Part shown: in pieces, positions 46,522 through 54,878 of the stretch | Position numbering within the stretch: the first letter of the stretch is position 1 | Layout of the letters: every line of letters starts with the position of its first letter | Assembly (NCBI GenBank): GCA_001603075.1 | Contig: LVBB01000024.1 | Location: 62,001-126,000, forward strand | DNA length: 64,000 nucleotides | From: Phycisphaerales bacterium Planc_01 | Lineage (GTDB): Bacteria; Planctomycetota; Phycisphaerae; Sedimentisphaerales; Anaerobacaceae | Reading direction: 5' to 3' | The notes under the pieces: generated by a model | Told to the model about the DNA's origin: nothing | The model's database searches: none | What the model saw: the letters and a program-made list of their open reading frames with translations, nothing else | Position numbers and translations under genes: made by a program

Positions 46522-47727
46522 ATGGCGGTAGATGTGCTGATTCTCAACACGGCGGTCGCGGACCTGCGCCGGGCCGATTTCGAATTCGCCGACCGGCTCG
46601 TGGGCAAAGGTGGCCTGGCCAAGTGCCAGACCGAGGACATGCCCGGCTACTCCCAGGAGCAGATCAAGCAGTGGATCGACGAAGGCAGCGCCACCGCGGG
46701 CGGACCGGGCAACACCGCTCCGCTGATCGCTCGGACCGGCCTGAAGGTCGCCGTCGGCGTCAACCTCGGCAAAGGCCACTACGACGGGCTCGACGCCCAA
46801 GGCCGATTCTTCCACGACACCCTCGTCGCCAACGGCGTCGATATGTCGGCGACCTACACTCATCCCACGCTGCCGACCGGAACGACGTTCATCCACAATC
46901 CTAAGGGCGACGACCGGGGCGGCATCGCCTATTTCCCCAACGCCAACAACGACTTCGACTTTGCGATCTTCCAGAAGGCCGTTGAACGGCTCGAACCCCG
47001 CGTGGTCTATTACATGTACTCGGGGCTGTCGGACCGGGGCGACGCCAACGAAGGCCGTGACCTGGCCGAGTTCATCCGCTGGTGTCGAGGCCGGGGCGCG
47101 CTGACCATCGCCGACAGCCATACGCTGACGGGCGACCCGCATCGCCTGATTGCCGAGGGCAAACCCGTCGCCGAATATCGCCTGCTCGAACCGCTTTTGC
47201 CGGAGCTGGACGTGTTCTTCACCTCCTCGGATGAGGCGAAGCTGATCGAGAACACACTGGGCGAGCCGCGCGGATGGACCCAGTTTGACGAGAGCCACAA
47301 TAGCACGCATTTCCTCGGGTTCCTCACGAAGAGATACTGGCACAATGAGGGGCGAACGCGGCTCTTCGGCGTCACCGTCAGCAACGGCGCCTATGAAGTG
47401 CACCGCCGCCCCGACGGCCGAACCGCCGGACCGACCAAGATCACGTCGCGATTCCTCAGCGGCGAGGTCATCGATCTCGTCGGCGCCGGCGATTCCTTCC
47501 GAGCCGGGCTGATCGCCTATCTTGCGAAGAACCTCGACGCGTTTCGTGCCGGCAACGCCGACTTCGCCCAGGCCGTTCAGGCAGGAAATCTGTTCGCGTC
47601 GCTGTTCATCAAGGCCCCGCTCGACGACCGCTACGCCAACATCAAGCCGTACGATACGATGCTGCATGTCCTGCAAACCGACATGAATTTCGACAGCTTC
47701 GAAGCCCTGCAACAGGCGCTAACATAG
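46522..47727 (+). CDS. PfkB-family carbohydrate kinase
   Basis: A 401-residue ribokinase-fold sugar kinase. The first signature covers AGGPGNTAPLIARTG, and the second is DLVGAGDSFRAGL with the catalytic Asp in GAGD. An insertion around 240-290 makes it longer than fructokinases. It lies 28 bp after the NagB-like gene and should act in the same pathway. The phosphorylated sugar is unknown. If the NagB-like enzyme needs a phosphorylated substrate, this kinase may act before it. Confidence 0.85.
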   Translation: MAVDVLILNTAVADLRRADFEFADRLVGKGGLAKCQTEDMPGYSQEQIKQWIDEGSATAGGPGNTAPLIARTGLKVAVGVNLGKGHYDGLDAQGRFFHDTLVANGVDMSATYTHPTLPTGTTFIHNPKGDDRGGIAYFPNANNDFDFAIFQKAVERLEPRVVYYMYSGLSDRGDANEGRDLAEFIRWCRGRGALTIADSHTLTGDPHRLIAEGKPVAEYRLLEPLLPELDVFFTSSDEAKLIENTLGEPRGWTQFDESHNSTHFLGFLTKRYWHNEGRTRLFGVTVSNGAYEVHRRPDGRTAGPTKITSRFLSGEVIDLVGAGDSFRAGLIAYLAKNLDAFRAGNADFAQAVQAGNLFASLFIKAPLDDRYANIKPYDTMLHVLQTDMNFDSFEALQQALT

Positions 47728-47798
47728 GGCGTACTCATGGCCACGAAGGGGGCGACGAATCGTCTTTCGTATCACTTGGGGCGAAGGCGAAGCTGTGA

Positions 47799-47832
47799 AC
47801 TTGCGACAGACTTGCGACAGAACTTGCGACAC
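47799..47832 (+). repeat. Three phased direct repeats upstream of the DUF4432 gene
   Basis: The sequence ACTTGCGACA occurs at 47799, 47810 and 47822, that is, at 11 and 12 bp steps close to one helical turn. It ends 72 bp before the next start codon, so it may be a regulator-binding site. The gap at 47728-47903 holds no other clear element. Confidence 0.5.
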
Positions 47833-47903
47833 GCTCGTGACGGAGAACCGCCTCGTGCGTCTCATGGCGACATAGGCGATGAATTGATTGGGAGTGAATT
47901 GAG

Positions 47904-48980
47904 ATGGCAAAGACGAAGACGTCGTTCGACTGGCAGGACAGGGTGGGAAATCCCGCGCAGGTCGGTGGGATAGAGACCAGTGTTCTGGACAACGGGCTGG
48001 GCAAGGGCACGCGAATCGCGTGGGTCAACACGGGGGCCGGACTGCGATACAAGGTGGTCATCGACCGGGCGCTGGATATCGTGGACGCGTTCCACAACGA
48101 GCACAGCCTGGCCTGGCTCAGCCATGCCGGAGTCACCGCCCCGCGCCCGGACGCCAACGAAGGCATCGAATGGCTCTGGCCGTTCGGCGGCGGCCTTCTG
48201 ACGACCTGTGGCCTCAGTCACGTCGGTGGGCCGGAGGACGATGAATCGGGCCGGCGCGGTCTGCACGGGCGGATCAGCAACACCCCGGCCGAGATCGAAT
48301 CCATCGTCCAGCCTGACCTGCGAACCGGCAAGCTCGACATGAGCATCACCGCCGTCGTGAAGGAGTACCGCGTGTTCGGCCCGACCCTGCAACTGCGGCG
48401 GACCATCTCCAGCACGCTGGGCCAGCCCGCGATCCGCATCCACGACGTGGTGACAAACATGGGCAACACGCCGACGCCGCACATGCTGCTGTACCACTGC
48501 AACTATGGCTGGCCCTTGGTCGACGAGGGCACGCAGATCGTCTGGAAAGGCGCGTGGCGGTCGCGCGGCATGGACATGGACAACGCGATCTTCAACGACA
48601 AGAACGACTTCCACACATGCCGCAAGCCGCTGGAAGCCCATCGCGGCGGCGGCGAGGCATGCGGGTTCATCGACGTCGCCGCCGATAAGAGCGGGCACTG
48701 CACGATCGGCCTGTACAACCAGAAGCTCGGCCTGGCGGTGGCGACGCGCTATAAGAAGACGCAGTTCCCCTGCATGGCCAACTGGCAGCACTGGGGCCCG
48801 GGCGAATACGTCACCGGCTTGGAGCCGGGCACCAATTTCCCAATCGGTCAGAGTGCGGCCCGCAAGCAGAAGAAGCTGATCCATCTGGCCCCCGGCAGGA
48901 GCCGGACCTACGATCTGGAGATCCGCGTGCTCACGAAGGATGCCGACATCAACGCCTTCCTCAAGACAGCCGGGCAGTGA
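47904..48980 (+). CDS. DUF4432 family (aldose 1-epimerase-like) protein
   Basis: A 358-residue beta-sandwich protein related to galactose mutarotases. Features include IDRALDIVDAF, WLWPFGGGLLTTCGL, GLHGRISNTPAEI and NWQHWGPGEYVTGLEPGTN, all of which are DUF4432 hallmarks to my memory. Conserved His in GLHGRI and Glu in GLEPGTN fit an epimerase-type site. It probably interconverts sugar anomers for the cluster. A 1-bp gap separates it from the next gene. Confidence 0.85.
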   Translation: MAKTKTSFDWQDRVGNPAQVGGIETSVLDNGLGKGTRIAWVNTGAGLRYKVVIDRALDIVDAFHNEHSLAWLSHAGVTAPRPDANEGIEWLWPFGGGLLTTCGLSHVGGPEDDESGRRGLHGRISNTPAEIESIVQPDLRTGKLDMSITAVVKEYRVFGPTLQLRRTISSTLGQPAIRIHDVVTNMGNTPTPHMLLYHCNYGWPLVDEGTQIVWKGAWRSRGMDMDNAIFNDKNDFHTCRKPLEAHRGGGEACGFIDVAADKSGHCTIGLYNQKLGLAVATRYKKTQFPCMANWQHWGPGEYVTGLEPGTNFPIGQSAARKQKKLIHLAPGRSRTYDLEIRVLTKDADINAFLKTAGQ

Positions 48981-48981
48981 G

Positions 48982-50259
48982 ATGACTGAGCACGTTCTCG
49001 TAGGTTTCGGATTCGGGCCGATCCAGAGCGGCCTGTTCGCCAAGGAGGCCTTTCAGAGCGGGCGTTTCGCGCGGATCGTCGTCGCCGAGATCGACCGAGC
49101 CCTGGTCCACGCCGTTCGGGCCAACCGTGGAACGTACCACGTCAACATCGCGCGGGCCGACCGGATCGAAACGCAGCGGATTGACAGCGTCGAACTGTTC
49201 GACCCAACAGATACGAAAGACAACGAAGCCCTTCGCAGCGCGCTGGCTCAGGCAACAGAGATCTGCACCTGCCTGCCGTCGGTGAATTTCTTCACCTCGG
49301 GTGGCACCAACAGTGTCGCCGCGATGATCGAGGACGGCCTGGCCCATAGAGGAGAAGAACCCGCCATCGTCTATGCGGCCGAGAACAACAACCACGCCGC
49401 CGAGATCCTGCGGGACGCCGTCGCGGAGCGTCTGAGCGGCCCGTTGCCGCGATGGGTGCAATTCCTCAACACGGTGATCGGCAAAATGAGCCGTGTCGTG
49501 ACCGATCCGGCCGAGATCGCGGCGCTGAACCTGACGCCCATTGCACCGGGGATCGACCGGGCGTTTCTCGTGGAGGAGTTCAACCACATTCTCGTCAGCC
49601 GGACCACGGTTGCGGGTTTCCATCCCGGCATCGACGTGTTCATCGAGAAAGACGATCTGCTGCCCTTCGAAGAGGCCAAGCTCTACGGCCACAACGCCAT
49701 CCATGCCCTGCTGGGCTTCCTGGGTGCACTGAAGGGCTGCGGCGCGATGACGGACCTGGCTCGCGATGAGGCCATCATGCAGACGGCTCGTCAGGCCTTC
49801 ATCGAAGAATCCGGCGGCGCCCTGATCGTCAGGTATGCGTCGCTCGGCGACGAGCTGTTCACCGAGTCCGGCTATCAGCGATATGCCGACGATCTGCTCG
49901 GGCGCATCACCAATCCGTTTCTGGCCGACACCACGAGCCGCGCCGCCCGCGATATCCTTCGCAAACTCGGCGCCACCGACCGCATCTTCGGGACCATGTC
50001 TCTGGCGTTCGAATATCAGATTCGACCGGAGAACATGGCCACGGGCGCACTGGCGGGCGTCGCCATGCTTCTGGACAATGCAGCTCAGTACGGCGTCCCC
50101 AATGAGTTCCACGGACTGGGTTGGCAAAGGCTCGACCGAGGCGGACTCGACCGCCTGCTGCGATGGATCTGGAAGGACGAGGAACCGCCCTTCGGCCGCG
50201 AGATGATCGACTGTACATGGCAGGCCAAAGACCGGCTTGTCGGACTGCTCGGGCCATGA
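48982..50259 (+). CDS. Mannitol dehydrogenase-family NAD-dependent oxidoreductase
   Basis: 425 residues from ATG 48982; the open frame upstream lies within the DUF4432 gene. The N-terminal Rossmann domain is VLVGFGFGPIQSGLF (5-19) with a Gly-rich loop, as in polyol dehydrogenases (MtlD/UxuB type). The C-terminal helical domain has EAKLYGHNAIHALLGFLG, equivalent to the K-x5-H-x3 catalytic region of that family. NHAAEIL near the middle matches the family's Asn/Glu motif. It likely oxidises or reduces a polyol or sugar acid in this cluster. The transporter gene overlaps its stop by 4 bp. Confidence 0.78.
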   Translation: MTEHVLVGFGFGPIQSGLFAKEAFQSGRFARIVVAEIDRALVHAVRANRGTYHVNIARADRIETQRIDSVELFDPTDTKDNEALRSALAQATEICTCLPSVNFFTSGGTNSVAAMIEDGLAHRGEEPAIVYAAENNNHAAEILRDAVAERLSGPLPRWVQFLNTVIGKMSRVVTDPAEIAALNLTPIAPGIDRAFLVEEFNHILVSRTTVAGFHPGIDVFIEKDDLLPFEEAKLYGHNAIHALLGFLGALKGCGAMTDLARDEAIMQTARQAFIEESGGALIVRYASLGDELFTESGYQRYADDLLGRITNPFLADTTSRAARDILRKLGATDRIFGTMSLAFEYQIRPENMATGALAGVAMLLDNAAQYGVPNEFHGLGWQRLDRGGLDRLLRWIWKDEEPPFGREMIDCTWQAKDRLVGLLGP

Positions 50260-51155
50260 GCAACGAGAGACGATCCCCCGCTGCCGCCTATCTGTATGCG
50301 ATGGTGGCGGTGCTGTTCTGGGCGACATCGGCGTCGGCGTTCAAACTCTCTCTGCGTCACATGGGCGTTCTGCCGCTGCTGTTCGTCGCCTCGACCACAT
50401 CGACCGTTGCCTTCGGCGTCTATCTGCTCGCGACAAGAAGACTCGACCTGCTTCGGGCGTTCACCGGGAAGGACTATCTGGGGTCGGCGGGACTGGGATT
50501 CCTGAATCCGTTCTTGTATTACGTCGTGCTGTTCAAGGCCTATTCCCTGCTGCCCGCCCAGGAGGCCCAGCCGATCAACTTCGTCTGGCCGCTGACGCTG
50601 GTGCTGCTGTCGATCCCCCTGCTCGGCCAGCGCATCCGCCTGTCGAGCATCCTGGCCATCCTCATCAGCTTCATCGGCGTCGTGGTCATCGCCACGCGCG
50701 CCACCGGACCGGCCGACATCCTCCGCTTTCGTTTCAGCAGCGGCACCGGCGTCCTGCTGGCCCTGAGCACGACCATTGTCTGGGCCCTGTTCTGGATCTA
50801 CAACGCCAAAGACCGCTGCGACGCGGCGGTGCGGCTCTTCGTGAACTTCGCCTTCGCCACAGGGTACATCCTCATCGCCCTGCTGCTCGCCGGCCGGAGC
50901 GAGATCCCTCCGTGGCAGGGCCTGGCCGGAGGCGTCTACGTCGGCCTCTTCGAGATGGGGATCACCTTCCTCGCCTGGCTCAAGGCCCTCAAGACCGCCC
51001 CAACCACCGCGCACGTCGTCAATCTGATCTATCTGGTCCCCTTCCTCTCGCTGCTGGTCATCGCCCTGGTGTTGGGCGAGAGCATCCTCCCATCTACAGT
51101 CATCGGCCTGGTCCTCATCATCACCGGCATTATCGCGCAGAAGCGCTGGGCGTGA
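50256..51155 (+). CDS. EamA-family (DMT superfamily) transporter
   Basis: A 299-residue membrane protein with about ten hydrophobic segments in two five-helix EamA repeats. The first repeat includes LFWATSASAFKLSL and PLLGQRIRLSSILAILISF. The second includes LGESILPSTVIGLVLIITGI. Start in an ATGA overlap with the dehydrogenase gene. EamA carriers export or import small metabolites such as amino acids and sugars or their derivatives. Here it probably moves the cluster's substrate or product. Confidence 0.86.
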   Translation: MSNERRSPAAAYLYAMVAVLFWATSASAFKLSLRHMGVLPLLFVASTTSTVAFGVYLLATRRLDLLRAFTGKDYLGSAGLGFLNPFLYYVVLFKAYSLLPAQEAQPINFVWPLTLVLLSIPLLGQRIRLSSILAILISFIGVVVIATRATGPADILRFRFSSGTGVLLALSTTIVWALFWIYNAKDRCDAAVRLFVNFAFATGYILIALLLAGRSEIPPWQGLAGGVYVGLFEMGITFLAWLKALKTAPTTAHVVNLIYLVPFLSLLVIALVLGESILPSTVIGLVLIITGIIAQKRWA

Positions 51156-51480
51156 GAGAGAATCCCATTTTTCACCAAAGACAGCCCTCACAGGGGACTT
51201 GCCGCCCGGAGCTGTTTATGGTATTATAGGATATATAGGAAGACATGGAAGTTCCCCAAAGGCGGGCTCGTGGAACGCGCGAGGCCAACGGCCCGGATGC
51301 CCTGGAGCGCCCAGAAACGGCCCACATCGGCCCAAAACGGGCGATCTGAGTGTTTTCGGACCGAACAAAGTATGCCCCGAGGCTGGTTCTACAGCGATGG
51401 AGCGGCATTTTTGGCGTCCCAATCCGGGAGTCGAGACAGGAAATGGCCGATAGGAAGACATCGGAGGGTGATTTAGTCGG
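51156..51480 (+). other. Intergenic region with promoter and long leader
   Basis: 325 bases. A promoter lies near the 5' end (51199-51227), so the leader of the coiled-coil gene would be about 245 nt. The 12-mer ATAGGAAGACAT occurs at 51235 and again at 51450. No credible gene is seen. Confidence 0.45.
51199..51227 (+). promoter_or_regulatory. Predicted promoter of the coiled-coil protein gene
   Basis: TTGCCG at 51199-51204, a 17-bp spacer and TATTAT at 51222-51227. Four and five of six matches respectively. The DNA just downstream is AT-rich. Confidence 0.45.
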
Positions 51481-51999
51481 ATGGTTGGGATCAGGCATAT
51501 GATAACAGAACAGAAGCTGTCGCTATTTGAGGGGTGGGCCACGGCGTCGGGTGTTGTTGTTTTGCTCATCGCGACGATGGTCGGCCCCCGCCTCAATCCC
51601 GGGATGACACGAGACGAACTGGCGGTGGTCAACGCGGACAAAACGCGGCGTATCTCGCAACTGGCCACGACCTTGACCACGGTCCGCCAGGACCACGCGG
51701 CGCTTCGGACTCAGGCCGTGGAGACCGGACAACTCCTCGAGCAGACACGCTCGGAGTTGGCGGCGCTGACCCAGGAACGAGATGCGCTGCTCGCCCAGAT
51801 CGCCGACGCCAATGCGAGGTTGCGCGAGCTGGACAACAGACTCCTGACGACACACATGGAAACGGCCAAGCTCAAGGAGTTCCTCTCGCTGCAAGAGATC
51901 CAGAAGGAACGCGACGAGGCGGCGGAGAAGGCCACAAAGGCCGAGGACCGCATTCGTGAATTGACGCTGCAACTGCATCGGGCAGGCGTCTGGCCGTAA
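51481..51999 (+). CDS. Small membrane-anchored coiled-coil protein (unknown function)
   Basis: 172 residues. One hydrophobic segment (about 19-35, ATASGVVVLLIATMVG) is followed by a long Glu/Gln/Ala/Leu-rich coiled coil (about 48-165) with clear heptads. A second ATG at 51499 could be the start. No known domain is visible. Topology suggests an inner-membrane anchor with the coil in the periplasm or cytoplasm. It stands alone, convergent with a radical SAM gene. Confidence 0.6.
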   Translation: MVGIRHMITEQKLSLFEGWATASGVVVLLIATMVGPRLNPGMTRDELAVVNADKTRRISQLATTLTTVRQDHAALRTQAVETGQLLEQTRSELAALTQERDALLAQIADANARLRELDNRLLTTHMETAKLKEFLSLQEIQKERDEAAEKATKAEDRIRELTLQLHRAGVWP

Positions 52000-52094
52000 C
52001 CAACAAGCAACACCTGCATGTCGGAGCGGTCCAGGCCGGTCGAACCGGAGCGTTTCAGTGGTGACCCTGTGAGAATACAGCGGTCCGCGCCCGG

Positions 52095-53576
52095 TCAGCG
52101 GATCCGTTCGGCGGTCAGGCTGCGCGGCAGCACCCCGGTGACCCGCACGTCAAAACGCTCTCCCAACGCCAACCGTTCCGGAACAGCCACCAGGATCGGA
52201 TAGCTTCCGATCTGTCGCAGGAAGGTGGTGCCGCCGTTGTGGACCTCGCTGCACAGGTCGCTCAGCACAGTCCCGACCGGAAACAGCCTCTCCAGCATCG
52301 GCATGTCGATCTCGCGACGCACCCTCTCGATCCAGGCGGGATAATGCCGCCGATTCATCCGCAGGTACTTCTGCCCGGCCTGCTCGTATAAGGCCGTCCC
52401 CGGAAAGGGCACGACCTGGCGGATGTTGATCCGCCGGACGAGCAGACCTTCATCCAGGAGGCATTTCAGTGCCGCGAAGTTGCACTCCAGCGTATCGGGC
52501 GTTTCGCCGGCCAGACCGAGCAGGATGTTGACCCCGGGCAACAGGGCATGGCAGCCGTTTTCACCCCGGAACCCTCCGATTCGGTTGACGGTGCGGATGG
52601 CCTCAAAGGCCATCTCGAAGGTGCAATTGAGGTTGTTGGCGCCGGCGACCTTCGGATCGAAGGATTCCACGCCCATCGCCGCAGTGCTTCCCGGCGTCAG
52701 GTACTTGACGAACAGCTCGGTCCTGTGTGCATCGACCATGGCCGGATTGGCGTTGTCCAGATGCAGTACCGCCGGCTTCAGGGCCGCCAGGCGGGACAGC
52801 AGCGTCTCGATCTTCTGCGGGTCGCCCGACTCATAGCTGTAGATGCAGGACTGCTTGCCGAGCCGAAAGGCCCTGGCCCCCAGCCCCATCAACGTGCGGA
52901 CCTCCTCGACGATGTGGTCTGCATTGCGCCACTGCACGGCGTGTTTGAGCGGTTCGGTGCAGAAAGAGCAGCCGATCTCTCGCGGGCAGCCACGGCCGGT
53001 CTCGATCTCGACGATCCGGTTGGCCATGTTGGGCATCTGCGCGATCAGCCCGGCCCCGCGAAGCGCGTGAGGCTGCAACTGCTCGTAGGAATCGAACACA
53101 AACGGCCGCAATTCCTCATAGTCGCCGGCCTGCGGCAGTTGAGGCCGCAACCCGCCTCGCACCTGGGTTCCACCCGTCAGAACCGGACCGGTGAGCACCT
53201 TACGAAGCGACAGCGACGCCAGCAGCTTGTTGACCTCCCGCAGCGTGCCGGGCCGGGCGCTGAGGTACTTGCCGGGGGTCTGGACGCCCGCGATCACCAC
53301 GAGCGGATCCGCCTCCTGAAGAACGCGACGGATCTCGTCGGGACTGCGCGTGTGGTTCATCGCCTCGATGTGCGTCCTGCCGACCGGCGGATCGATCACA
53401 GCCTGCGGCACACATTCGCGGTAGCGAAGCCATCTCAGATCGTCGATGGCCAGGTACATCGGCTGCCGCTCGTGCAGACCCGCCACGTACCGCGGCCAGA
53501 CCCCCACGAACGGAGGGACACCCAGACCGGCCGGTTCGTCGGTATAGCAGTCGAGGATCGTCGTCTTGTCCGTCAT
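52095..53576 (-). CDS. Radical SAM protein with C-x5-C-x2-C cluster motif
   Basis: 493 residues from ATG 53576; the frame upstream runs antisense into lpxK and is unsupported. The cluster motif is GCPREIGCSFCTEP, with five residues rather than three between the first two cysteines. FRLGKQSCIYSY and AAMGVESFDP, and GLAGETPDTLECN later, fit the barrel of B12-associated radical SAM enzymes. An N-terminal Rossmann-like region (about 1-120) may bind cobalamin. The C-terminal 60 residues look like a TRAM-type RNA-binding fold (VAVPERLALGERFDVRV). Function unknown. Confidence 0.83.
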   Translation of the reverse strand: MTDKTTILDCYTDEPAGLGVPPFVGVWPRYVAGLHERQPMYLAIDDLRWLRYRECVPQAVIDPPVGRTHIEAMNHTRSPDEIRRVLQEADPLVVIAGVQTPGKYLSARPGTLREVNKLLASLSLRKVLTGPVLTGGTQVRGGLRPQLPQAGDYEELRPFVFDSYEQLQPHALRGAGLIAQMPNMANRIVEIETGRGCPREIGCSFCTEPLKHAVQWRNADHIVEEVRTLMGLGARAFRLGKQSCIYSYESGDPQKIETLLSRLAALKPAVLHLDNANPAMVDAHRTELFVKYLTPGSTAAMGVESFDPKVAGANNLNCTFEMAFEAIRTVNRIGGFRGENGCHALLPGVNILLGLAGETPDTLECNFAALKCLLDEGLLVRRINIRQVVPFPGTALYEQAGQKYLRMNRRHYPAWIERVRREIDMPMLERLFPVGTVLSDLCSEVHNGGTTFLRQIGSYPILVAVPERLALGERFDVRVTGVLPRSLTAERIR

Positions 53577-53628
53577 ATCCGGCGTTGTGCCGATTCCATC
53601 GCATCGATTGACAGAGCCATCCTGATGC

Positions 53629-53657
53629 ATTGTACCGAGCAACGGCCGAGAACGCAA
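53629..53657 (-). promoter_or_regulatory. Predicted promoter of the radical SAM gene
   Basis: On the minus strand TTGCGT (53657-53652), a 17-bp spacer and TACAAT (53634-53629). The -10 box is strong and the -35 box weak. The leader would be about 46 nt. Confidence 0.45.
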
Positions 53658-53728
53658 AACCCACGCCGGACGCTCCTGCCCAATCCGCGAAACGCCGTGG
53701 GGACCGGGGTCGATCGCACGGGCAACAC

Positions 53729-53757
53729 TTGACCCCGGCGGAGGTCTCGGGTAAGAC
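53729..53757 (+). promoter_or_regulatory. Possible promoter of the LPS operon
   Basis: TTGACC at 53729-53734, a 17-bp spacer and TAAGAC at 53752-53757. The -35 box is good, the -10 box poor, and the lpxK start is only 8 nt downstream, so a leaderless message or an upstream promoter are both possible. Confidence 0.3.
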
Positions 53758-53765
53758 TGCTGGCC

Positions 53766-54878
53766 ATGCCGTTCGATCAGGATCAGTTCAGAGCGATCGT
53801 CTCGGGCCGGCGCAGGGACGCGCGGGCGCGCCTCGCGAGATTCCTGCTGGCTGTGGCCTCGCTCGGCTACCGCGCCGCTGTGCTCGTCCGCAACGGCCTG
53901 TACGACCGTCGCGTTCTCAGGAGCCACCGTGCGGCCGTCCCGGTCATCTGCGTGGGGAATCTGACGACCGGCGGAACGGGCAAGACACCTCTGGTGGCCT
54001 GGCTGGCCCATCTGACGGCTGAGGAAGGGCTTCATCCGGCAATGCTGACACGCGGGTACAAGGCTCGCAGGGTGTGCACCGCACACCATGACACGAAGGC
54101 GGGCAATGCCCACCCTACGGACGAGCCGGCGGAGCTGGCCCAGGCCTGTCCGGGTGTTCCCGTAATCGTCAACCCGGACCGCGTGGCGGGCGCCGCCGAG
54201 GCGGTTCGCAGCCACGATGCCCAGGTCCTTCTGATGGACGATGGATTCCAGCATCGCCGACTGATGCGAGACCTCGACATTGTGACCATCGACGCCACAA
54301 CACCGTTCGGATACGGGCGTCTTCTGCCCGCCGGGTTCCTGCGAGAGCCCGTCGGCAGCCTCCGGCGGGCCCACGCCGTGGTGTTGACCCGCTGCGACCA
54401 GGTCTGTGAAGAAACGCTCGGCCGGATCGAGACGCAGATTCGCCGGATTCGGTCCGACCTGCTCGTCGTCCGGGCCGTCCACGCCCCGGTCGGCGCTCGA
54501 CGCAGCGACGGCGTGGATATCCCGCTGCAGGAACTCAAGGGCAAGAAGGTCTTTGCCTTCTGCGGCCTGGGCAATCCGGCGGCCTTTTTCGCGACTGTTC
54601 AGGCCTGTGGGTGCGTTTTGGTCGGCTCGCAGGCATACAACGACCATTACACCTATACGGACCGAAATCTGGCCGATCTGTACCTGGCCGCCCGCTCGCA
54701 GGGGGCCGATCTGCTGCTGACGACCCAGAAGGACTGGACCAAGATCGCCGCCTTGAGCCGGACCGGCGAGACCATGCCAGCGGCCTATCTGGCGATATCG
54801 CTTCAATTTACGGACGGCGGCAACGCGCTAAGGGCCTTGATCGAACGAGCCCTGGCCGGTACAATACCCCCTTCATGA
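53766..54878 (+). CDS. lpxK: Tetraacyldisaccharide 4'-kinase LpxK
   Basis: A 370-residue inner-membrane-associated kinase that adds the 4'-phosphate to the lipid A precursor. The P-loop is GNLTTGGTGKTP (64-75), with a hydrophobic N-terminal helix before it. LTRGYKA, DDGFQHRRLMRDLDIV and FCGLGNPAAFF are family motifs. It opens the LPS core gene set and overlaps hldE by 4 bp (ATGA). Length is a little above the usual 330. Confidence 0.95.
   Translation: MPFDQDQFRAIVSGRRRDARARLARFLLAVASLGYRAAVLVRNGLYDRRVLRSHRAAVPVICVGNLTTGGTGKTPLVAWLAHLTAEEGLHPAMLTRGYKARRVCTAHHDTKAGNAHPTDEPAELAQACPGVPVIVNPDRVAGAAEAVRSHDAQVLLMDDGFQHRRLMRDLDIVTIDATTPFGYGRLLPAGFLREPVGSLRRAHAVVLTRCDQVCEETLGRIETQIRRIRSDLLVVRAVHAPVGARRSDGVDIPLQELKGKKVFAFCGLGNPAAFFATVQACGCVLVGSQAYNDHYTYTDRNLADLYLAARSQGADLLLTTQKDWTKIAALSRTGETMPAAYLAISLQFTDGGNALRALIERALAGTIPPS

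Noticed and set aside
51235-51461. The 12-mer ATAGGAAGACAT repeated 215 bp apart, resembling a target-site duplication
   Set aside because: No transposase, inverted ends or coding content lies between the copies. One such pair is expected by chance over a 64-kb window.
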